Assembly (NCBI GenBank): GCA_002506605.1
Contig: DAXX01000052.1
Location: 7,398 to 20,149, forward strand
Source of the DNA: Thaumarchaeota archaeon UBA160
Lineage (GTDB): Archaea > Thermoproteota > Nitrososphaeria > Conexivisphaerales > UBA164
Length of the DNA: 12,752 nucleotides
Direction: 5' to 3'
Shown here: positions 1 to 5,139 of the stretch, piece by piece
How positions within the stretch are numbered: position 1 is the first letter of the stretch
Layout: each line of letters starts with the position of its first letter
Notes under the pieces: generated by a model
Told to the model about the DNA's origin: nothing
What the model saw: the letters and a program-made list of their open reading frames with translations, nothing else
Database searches by the model: none
Program-made: the position numbers and the translations under genes

Positions 1-2
1 AG

Positions 3-32
3 GAAAGATTGTACAGGTTAGGGATTGAATAA
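3..32 (+). CDS. Possible 3' end of a truncated plus-strand gene
   Basis: In one plus frame the first bases read E-R-L-Y-R-L-G-I-E followed by TAA at 30-32. The short peptide has a plausible protein-like C-terminus, but nine residues cannot identify a gene. The stop lies in the loop of a small perfect hairpin (GGGATT at 21-26 with AATCCC at 38-43). If real, the gene runs off the left edge and is convergent with the trmO-like gene at 91-579. It could equally be noncoding sequence. Confidence 0.2.
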   Translation, partial: ERLYRLGIE

Positions 33-90
33 TTACTAATCCCGTAGTTCCCAGCTCATGTGAAGAAGAAAACAAGAAAAATAAAATAAA

Positions 91-579
91 CTAAATAATT
101 TTTGAATTTGTTTTTCTTTGTAGTTCTATATACCAAGTGGGCACTTTAAAATTTTCAACAATTCTCTCATACGAATAAGGCTTTATATCCAGCACAGGCG
201 TTCCGTTAAAAAGATCAAGCCCTTTTACAGTGATTACGTTCCTTTCTATTTTAATGATTTCAGCTATACTTAGCCCTATAGGGTTTGGCCTAGTGGGTGA
301 ATCTAAAGCAAAAACACCGACCTCCGGAAGCTCTTCTAACTTTAAGCCGTACCTGATAAGCCTTCTAGGTTTTACTTTAAGAACACCAACTTCAAAATCT
401 CTTAGCTTGTTTAAATAAGAAATAACAATGAGGTGTGAATAACCCTCTAAACCTATTAACCCATCAACGTATTCTTCTTTTATTAATATTTGAGAAACAA
501 TGTTATCACGAGCTTTTCTGATTTCTTCATCGCTTAGCTGGGTCTTTACATAACCTATTGGATTAAAGCATATGCTCAT
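91..579 (-). CDS. trmO: TrmO-like tRNA m6t6A37 methyltransferase (TsaA/YaeB family)
   Basis: This is a 162-residue protein of the TrmO (TsaA/YaeB, UPF0066) family, which uses SAM to N6-methylate t6A37 in tRNA-Thr in E. coli. The family core is intact: N-terminal F-N-P-I-G (5-9), G-L-E-G-Y-S-H (43-49), the signature S-P-T-R-P-N-P-I-G (94-102), then G-L-D-L-F-N-G-T-P-V-L-D-I-K-P-Y (120-135). Length fits the minimal archaeal form, which lacks the C-terminal extension of the E. coli enzyme. The ATG at 579 is chosen because the family N-terminus starts right there. A palindromic AT element at 604-619 lies 25-40 bases upstream and could serve as its TATA box. It is divergent from the TIM-barrel gene at 655. 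The family is clear; the exact tRNA target is inferred. Confidence 0.9.
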   Translation of the reverse strand: MSICFNPIGYVKTQLSDEEIRKARDNIVSQILIKEEYVDGLIGLEGYSHLIVISYLNKLRDFEVGVLKVKPRRLIRYGLKLEELPEVGVFALDSPTRPNPIGLSIAEIIKIERNVITVKGLDLFNGTPVLDIKPYSYERIVENFKVPTWYIELQRKTNSKII

Positions 580-603
580 GTTTAAAATCTTTTACAAACA
601 GAC

Positions 604-619
604 ATAAATTTAAATTTAT
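604..619. promoter_or_regulatory. Perfect 16-base palindrome in a divergent promoter
   Basis: The 75-base spacer between trmO (starting at 579, minus) and the gene at 655 (plus) contains ATAAATTTAAATTTAT, identical to its reverse complement. It sits 25-40 bases from the trmO start and 36-51 bases from the start at 655, which has a short SD-containing leader. It can therefore serve as a TATA element in both directions. Whether it is also an operator is unknown. Confidence 0.5.
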
Positions 620-644
620 ACAATTTTAATATATAAACTTGAGA

Positions 645-649
645 GAGGT
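645..649 (+). promoter_or_regulatory. Shine-Dalgarno-like site for the gene at 655
   Basis: GAGGT lies five bases upstream of the ATG at 655 and matches the usual archaeal anti-SD sequence. It supports that start and shows that this gene, unlike several neighbours, has a leader. Confidence 0.55.
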
Positions 650-654
650 CTATA

Positions 655-1335
655 ATGTTCAGGTCTTCGTTGCCTTTAATTGTTGAGCTTTCAAAGAACG
701 ATCCTGAGCTAGCGCAAGCTTCGCAAGAAAGTGGCGCCGATGGGGTTCTGCTTCAGATTTTATCTCAAAAACAAAATTACATAATAGGGTCGCTTGAAGA
801 AGAATCAGAAAACATAAAGAGCATTCTGGAAAAAGTTTCCATAAAAAAAGGAATTTTGCTCGGAGACGTGCGAAGCGTTAACAGGGAAGAATGGGATCAG
901 ATTAAAAACTTTAATTTTGATTTTATGGTGGTATATCCTGCTACAGCGCCTATATTTTTGCTAGAAACTGGAATTCCTATGTTTGTAAGTGTGCAACCTG
1001 GTTTGCCAATTGATTATTATAGAGCCTTAAGCAATATACCATCAGTAGAAGGTTTTATCTATGGTCCATCTACTCAGAACAGACTTGACTCTTCATTTAA
1101 CCTTGTGGACTTGGCTGTTCTTGAGCTCCTTTCTACAACTCTCTCAAAGCCAATATATTTTAGATCGCTCAGCGAGCTTAAAGCTGATGAAATTCTGCTT
1201 CTAATAAAAAGAGGAGCGTCTGGAATAATAGTAGATCCTTATTCTTTAGGAGCAATAGAGCCCAGCGATCTGAAGGACGTCATTAACTTCTATAAAAAAA
1301 TAATCAAAGAAAGTGGATACAGAATCTGGGCGTAA
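655..1335 (+). CDS. Predicted TIM-barrel-like protein of unknown function
   Basis: I do not recognise this 226-residue protein as a named family. Its layout is an alternation of short hydrophobic strands and amphipathic helices typical of a (beta/alpha)8 barrel: L-P-L-I-V-E-L (6-12), A-D-G-V-L-L-Q-I (28-35), I-L-L-G-D-V-R (67-73), F-D-F-M-V-V-Y-P (88-95), I-P-M-F-V-S-V (107-113), V-E-G-F-I-Y-G (131-137), K-P-I-Y-F-R-S-L (165-172) and A-S-G-I-I-V-D-P-Y (188-196). Acidic residues at strand ends (E11, D71, D194) are candidate active-site positions. The Gly-rich phosphate-binding loops of strands 7-8 in HisA/HisF-like barrels are not obvious. There is no signal peptide or membrane segment. The start is supported by an SD-like GAGGT five bases upstream. 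It ends 34 bases before the AbrB-PhoU gene, which has its own TATA box. A role in phosphate metabolism is conceivable but only from position. Confidence 0.75.
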   Translation: MFRSSLPLIVELSKNDPELAQASQESGADGVLLQILSQKQNYIIGSLEEESENIKSILEKVSIKKGILLGDVRSVNREEWDQIKNFNFDFMVVYPATAPIFLLETGIPMFVSVQPGLPIDYYRALSNIPSVEGFIYGPSTQNRLDSSFNLVDLAVLELLSTTLSKPIYFRSLSELKADEILLLIKRGASGIIVDPYSLGAIEPSDLKDVINFYKKIIKESGYRIWA

Positions 1336-1338
1336 AAA

Positions 1339-1345
1339 TATATAT
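1339..1345 (+). promoter_or_regulatory. TATA box of the AbrB-PhoU gene
   Basis: TATATAT lies 25-31 bases upstream of the ATG at 1370, with no SD sequence between. This is the classic spacing of a leaderless archaeal transcript and indicates separate expression from the upstream TIM-barrel gene. Confidence 0.6.
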
Positions 1346-1369
1346 TAAATTAAATAAATACTTATTCAA

Positions 1370-2359
1370 ATGGCTAAAAAAATCGTGAGGAAAATTCAGA
1401 AAATAGGCAATTCCTCATATGCTCTGGTCCTTCCAAAGGAATGGGTAAGAGAATTAAAAATAGATAAATCTGGTTCGCTTTTTATTGAAGTGGAAGGGCC
1501 CAAGCTGATAATAAGTCCTTCAGAGAATGTATTTGAAACAGAAAAGTTCAAATTTAACATAGAAGTTTCCGATAGTGACAAAGCTTCTCTTATATCTCGC
1601 ATTTTCATTTCAGCTTACCTTCTGGGTGCTAAGTTCATAACCATAAAATCAAAAGAAGGCAAGCTGCGTCAGACGTTAAAGGAGGAATTAAAAAAATTAG
1701 CCAAGGAACTTATGATAGGTATTGAGGTTACCGAAGAATCTGCTGAAAGCATAACATTTCAAGAGTTGGTTTACTGGCCTTCAGTGAACCTAAACGCTTT
1801 GATAAGAAGGATGCACAATATAGCATTAAGCATGATCAGAGATTCGTATACAGCTATATTGAAAGACGATCTGGAAATTAAGCTTTCTGTTATAAGCTCA
1901 GATTCAGAAGTTGATAGGTTTTATTTTTATGGTGTAAGGGTTCTGAACGGAATTTTATACAATGAGGACATGCTGAAAAGCTTTGGCTTAAAAAGGTATG
2001 CCCATGTTCTAATCTCTAAAAGCTTAATAAAGAGTATAGAACGGATAGCTGATCACGCTGTGAGCATAGCTTCCTCAGGGGTTGTTTTAAAAAACAACGG
2101 TACCGAGTTTATAGATCAAATCTACAAACAAGTAACCGAAGTTTTTGAAGCGATTTACGAGGTCTTGTTGTATAAAGATAGAATAAAGGCCAACGAGATA
2201 ATTGAAAAGGTAGAAAAAATAAGAGAAAACATCAGTAAAGCTAACACAAACGCACCGAAAGATGTTCTTGAACATTTCGAAAGAATAGCAGAATACACTT
2301 CAGATATTGCAGAAAATATAATTGATTATTCAGTGAGTGAAGAGATGTTCAGCTATTGA
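1370..2359 (+). CDS. AbrB-PhoU fusion, putative phosphate uptake regulator
   Basis: This 329-residue protein starts with a SpoVT/AbrB swapped-hairpin DNA-binding domain (about 5-50), with R-K-I-Q-K-I-G-N-S-S at 7-16 and L-P-K-E-W-V at 21-26. A middle alpha/beta segment (about 57-135) follows, then a helical PhoU-like part (about 140-329). Two PhoU-type metal-site motifs are visible: E-R-I-A-D-H-A at 224-230 and E-R-I-A-E-Y-T-S-D at 304-312. PhoU proteins sense or control phosphate transport, and the archaeal AbrB fusion suggests direct DNA binding. No pstSCAB or phoR is nearby. Instead, the gene converges on and overlaps by 7 bases a Pho84-type phosphate transporter, so that transporter is the likely target. 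The ATG at 1370 begins immediately before the AbrB fold. Domain calls are firm; the regulatory target is inferred. Confidence 0.88.
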   Translation: MAKKIVRKIQKIGNSSYALVLPKEWVRELKIDKSGSLFIEVEGPKLIISPSENVFETEKFKFNIEVSDSDKASLISRIFISAYLLGAKFITIKSKEGKLRQTLKEELKKLAKELMIGIEVTEESAESITFQELVYWPSVNLNALIRRMHNIALSMIRDSYTAILKDDLEIKLSVISSDSEVDRFYFYGVRVLNGILYNEDMLKSFGLKRYAHVLISKSLIKSIERIADHAVSIASSGVVLKNNGTEFIDQIYKQVTEVFEAIYEVLLYKDRIKANEIIEKVEKIRENISKANTNAPKDVLEHFERIAEYTSDIAENIIDYSVSEEMFSY

Positions 2360-3768
2360 GCCTTAATATAGGTAATTTCTTCTTGGGATATTTCCTCTAA
2401 AGGGACGCCCTTAGATTCAGGCAAATAAGTGGTTAGCGCGGCACCGATCAAGCTAATTGCTCCCAAACCTAAAAAGATAGCCGATAAACCAAACTGAGCT
2501 TTCCATAATGGCAAGTACAGAGTTGATAATGCCGCCCCGATTTTTCCCGATGCTGCAGATATACCGTGTCCTGTGGACCTCTTTCTTGTAGGGAATATTT
2601 CAGCCGGGATTATGAAAGTGGTCGTGTTAGGTCCGAGATTTATGACATAAAATGATAGAGCAAATAAAATGAACGTTATTACAATATGGTTTGCTTCATT
2701 TAGCATAAAACTGGTCAAAAAGTATATTATAGACATAATCAAAAATCCCAATATTTGAAGGGATTTTCTTCCTATCCTGTCAACCAGCATTACAGCGGAG
2801 AAATATCCCGGTAAACTTATCAAATATGGTAAACCGATAACAAATATGGCAGTCTTTATGTTTTCTTGGATTAAGTAAGGAATTATTGTCGAGTCGATGA
2901 AAGAAGAATATATTCCTGTCCCATAAAATGCAATGTCCAATATAAACCAAGTAGATGCTGTTAAAAATAGATATTTCCAGAATTTTATAACAAAGCTCAC
3001 GAAAGAGTTTTTGTTGTTTGATCGAATATTACAATTAACGTCTTTAAGACTTGTTTTTATATTCAAATATTCAGCTGCCTTTTTTACTTCGTTTATATCT
3101 TTTTTAACATAATAAGAATAACGAGGCGTTTCAGGCATTTTTCTTCTAAAATATATTACAAGAATGGCTGGCACCGCTCCTAGACCTAATATTATTCTCC
3201 ACGCTAAATCTGATGGTAAAAAGTCTACAGACAGTATCCCTACAATTGCAGCTAAAATTATTCCGATCCCTTGATTGGAAAAAACAGTAGCTATCATTTT
3301 GCCCCTGTCTTTAGCATTTCCATATTCTGATGCAATAACTGAAGATATAGGATAATCTCCTCCAATGCCCAAACCTAATAGAGCCCTGCTAAAAATTAAC
3401 CAGTATACGTTCGGAGAAATAGCTGACAGTATGGCACCTGCGCCAAGAATGGCTGCTTCTAGTCCATAAATCTTCTTTCTACCCAACAAATCAGAAATAG
3501 TACCGAAAATGAGCTGTCCTATTATGGCAAAGACTATAGCAGATGTAGCTAGGTAAGCTGAGAGCGGAAGACCTAAAATTTTAATTGAAAGAGGAAACAG
3601 TTTTTCTGGGAAAATAGTTAAAATGAAAAGAACGATACTTATACTGAAAAGGTCATAAGCGTCAGTCAAAAAGCCTACACCTGCTATTAAAGTCAGTTTG
3701 ATATGGTTAAATGATAGCTTCACTTTGTTAAATTCGTTTAACGGAAGGCTATCAGCTTTTTTGATCAT
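2353..3768 (-). CDS. MFS phosphate:H+ symporter (Pho84/PHS type)
   Basis: This is a 471-residue, 12-helix major facilitator with the fingerprints of the phosphate:H+ symporter family rather than sugar porters. They are G-F-L-T-D-A-Y-D (32-39), the loop motif S-D-L-L-G-R-K-K (92-99), G-I-G-G-D-Y-P (134-140), W-F-I-L-D-I-A-F-Y (274-282), N-L-G-P-N-T-T-T-F (377-385), F-P-T-R-K-R-S-T-G-H-G (392-402) and the C-terminal L-P-E-S-K-G motif (449-454). Residues matching the phosphate site known from fungal PiPT are present: Y139, Q166, W274, D278 and N381, with acidic D36 and D138 for proton coupling. The central loop is about 216-260. It is convergent with the AbrB-PhoU gene. A TATA box at 3792-3800 gives a leaderless start at 3768. 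Phosphate is the best substrate guess; another organic anion is not excluded. Confidence 0.9.
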   Translation of the reverse strand: MIKKADSLPLNEFNKVKLSFNHIKLTLIAGVGFLTDAYDLFSISIVLFILTIFPEKLFPLSIKILGLPLSAYLATSAIVFAIIGQLIFGTISDLLGRKKIYGLEAAILGAGAILSAISPNVYWLIFSRALLGLGIGGDYPISSVIASEYGNAKDRGKMIATVFSNQGIGIILAAIVGILSVDFLPSDLAWRIILGLGAVPAILVIYFRRKMPETPRYSYYVKKDINEVKKAAEYLNIKTSLKDVNCNIRSNNKNSFVSFVIKFWKYLFLTASTWFILDIAFYGTGIYSSFIDSTIIPYLIQENIKTAIFVIGLPYLISLPGYFSAVMLVDRIGRKSLQILGFLIMSIIYFLTSFMLNEANHIVITFILFALSFYVINLGPNTTTFIIPAEIFPTRKRSTGHGISAASGKIGAALSTLYLPLWKAQFGLSAIFLGLGAISLIGAALTTYLPESKGVPLEEISQEEITYIKAQ

Positions 3769-3791
3769 TTAAAATTGAAAAAATTAGTATT

Positions 3792-3818
3792 GTTTATAAA
3801 GATTATATATTTATAAAC
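3792..3818 (-). promoter_or_regulatory. Transporter promoter with a 9+9 base inverted repeat
   Basis: GTTTATAAA (3792-3800) and TTTATAAAC (3810-3818) form a perfect inverted repeat with a 9-base spacer. Read on minus, the copy at 3792-3800 lies 24-32 bases before the transporter ATG and is the expected TATA box. The second copy sits where an activator or repressor could overlap the BRE region. Binding by the neighbouring AbrB-PhoU protein is an inference. Confidence 0.5.
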
Positions 3819-3989
3819 TAAAATATTTAATATTTTAATAAAAATACATATTTTTTATATTTATTATAATAGTAATATATTCGCTCTTAAACAGATGCGC
3901 ATTTGAATATCTTAATTACAAGTATGATGCAACAAAAAATTCAAAGGAAAATTTAGGCAACAGTTTAATTTTTGCAAAAAGAGTTAAAC
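3819..3989. other. AT-rich spacer between divergent genes
   Basis: The 251 bases between the transporter (minus) and the acetyltransferase (plus) contain no convincing ORF. Runs of A and T dominate 3819-3880. An isolated 8-base palindrome, ATGCGCAT, occurs at 3895-3902 and is more GC-rich than its surroundings. No RNA gene was recognised. Confidence 0.5.
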
Positions 3990-3990
3990 A

Positions 3991-3999
3991 TTTATATAA
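3991..3999 (+). promoter_or_regulatory. TATA box of the GNAT gene
   Basis: TTTATATAA lies 21-29 bases before the ATG at 4020, and no SD sequence is present, so a leaderless or near-leaderless transcript is likely. Confidence 0.55.
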
Positions 4000-4019
4000 A
4001 CGACATGAAAATATAACCT

Positions 4020-4481
4020 ATGCCAATTAGAAAAGCAAACGAATCAGATGTTCAGGATCTAACTAATATGTTTTCGAAAATGTATCAATTAAATTCAGAA
4101 TTTGACCCTATGCTTCAAGTTGTTGATGATTTGCGCGCGAAGGTTGAGAAGATGGTCAAGGAAGCGTTAGCTGATAAAAATTCATTTATATATGTTTATG
4201 AAGAAGAAGGTCAGCTTTGGGGCGCAGTAAAAATAAAGTTAGTTGACAGAGTTTTTTATGTACCTCAGATAGTGGCCCAGATCGAAGAATTTTATGTTCA
4301 TCCATCAAAAAGAAGATCCACAATTGGAAGACAGCTGATAGAATATGCAGAAAGCGATCTGAAAAAAATAGGTATAAAAATTTTGATGGCAAGATTTCCA
4401 TCAAAGAATATTATAGCTACTTCATTTTATACGAAAAATGGTTTTAGAGAAGTTCATAACGAGTATGGAAAACCTATTTAG
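4020..4481 (+). CDS. GNAT family N-acetyltransferase
   Basis: This 153-residue single-domain protein has the GCN5-related acetyltransferase fold. I-R-K-A-N-E-S-D at 3-10 is the usual first strand and turn, E-E-F-Y-V-H-P at 89-95 is motif A strand 4, the acetyl-CoA loop region is R-R-S-T-I-G-R-Q-L at 98-106, and S-F-Y-T-K-N-G-F at 135-142 is motif B. In the pyrophosphate-binding loop (usually R/Q-x-x-G-x-G/A) the first glycine is replaced by T101, while G103 is kept. Substrate cannot be told; small molecules, peptides or protein N-termini are all possible. It has its own TATA box and is followed 46 bases later by a nitroreductase gene. The fold is confident, the role unknown. Confidence 0.85.
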   Translation: MPIRKANESDVQDLTNMFSKMYQLNSEFDPMLQVVDDLRAKVEKMVKEALADKNSFIYVYEEEGQLWGAVKIKLVDRVFYVPQIVAQIEEFYVHPSKRRSTIGRQLIEYAESDLKKIGIKILMARFPSKNIIATSFYTKNGFREVHNEYGKPI

Positions 4482-4497
4482 AAAAAATTCCACTAAG

Positions 4498-4508
4498 TTT
4501 AATTCATA
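4498..4508 (+). promoter_or_regulatory. Possible TATA element of the nitroreductase gene
   Basis: TTTAATTCATA lies 20-30 bases before the ATG at 4528. The match to a TATA box is only moderate, and read-through from the GNAT gene is also possible. Confidence 0.3.
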
Positions 4509-4527
4509 ATTTTTGTCCTAAAATATT

Positions 4528-5034
4528 ATGGATGCGCTTGATGCAGTTTTGACAAAGATAGAGGTGAGAGAATTTGCTCCAGAAGACGTGCCCTACTACA
4601 TTCAGAAAAAAGTTCTCGAAGCAGGTAGAATGGCCGGCAGTGCTTACAACAGGCAGCCATGGATTTTTATACTTATAAATGATAAAGAGTTGTTAGAAAA
4701 GGTTGCCGCGCTTGCACCGACAGGGCCATATATTTCAAAGGCAGCTTTTGCAGTGGCTGTTTTTGTGGATCCTCGCAACCCATTTTACATAATAGACGGC
4801 ACAAGGGCTGTTCAGAACATGATGATTGCAGGGTGGTCCTTAGGACTTGGCTCAGTTTGGGTGAATGGACTTGAAAGGGAAAAAATAACAGAGCTCTTAA
4901 AGGCTCCGAAAGACTTCTATTTGCTTACGGTAATACCGTTTGGCAAACCTGCAAAAAAGTTAAAAGGAAAGAAAAAAAGAAAGCCTTTAAACGAAATAGC
5001 ATTTTTGAATTATTACAGTAACGAACTTAAATGA
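4528..5034 (+). CDS. Nitroreductase family FMN-dependent oxidoreductase
   Basis: This 168-residue compact nitroreductase-fold protein is expected to bind FMN as a homodimer and use NAD(P)H to reduce nitro compounds, quinones or a specific flavin-linked substrate. Visible motifs are V-R-E-F (13-16), the FMN phosphate-binding region near the start; the N-R-Q-P-W segment (41-45); G-L-G-S-V-W (106-111), the family's mid-protein motif; and P-F-G-K-P (137-141) near the C-terminus. A Lys/Arg-rich patch follows at 143-152. The length is at the short end for the family, as is common in archaeal members. It lies between the GNAT gene and the ribonucleotide reductase on the same strand with gaps of 46 and 105 bases, so a shared operon is uncertain. 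The physiological substrate is unknown. Confidence 0.88.
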   Translation: MDALDAVLTKIEVREFAPEDVPYYIQKKVLEAGRMAGSAYNRQPWIFILINDKELLEKVAALAPTGPYISKAAFAVAVFVDPRNPFYIIDGTRAVQNMMIAGWSLGLGSVWVNGLEREKITELLKAPKDFYLLTVIPFGKPAKKLKGKKKRKPLNEIAFLNYYSNELK

Positions 5035-5105
5035 CAGATCAAAAAAATTAGTCTTTTTAATATTATATTTATATTATAAATAAATCAAAAAGATTTTACA
5101 AAAAA

Positions 5106-5112
5106 ATATATT
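5106..5112 (+). promoter_or_regulatory. Possible TATA box of the ribonucleotide reductase gene
   Basis: ATATATT, within AAAATATATTTT, lies 28-34 bases upstream of the ATG at 5140. The surrounding sequence is so AT-rich that the exact element is uncertain. Confidence 0.4.
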
Positions 5113-5139
5113 TTTTAACTTATTATCAAAAAATACGGA

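Noticed and set aside
1..60. GGGATT...AATCCC near the left edge as a tRNA arm or CRISPR repeat
   Set aside because: The T-arm consensus and other arms are missing, no cloverleaf can be drawn, and there is no second copy of the sequence in the window.
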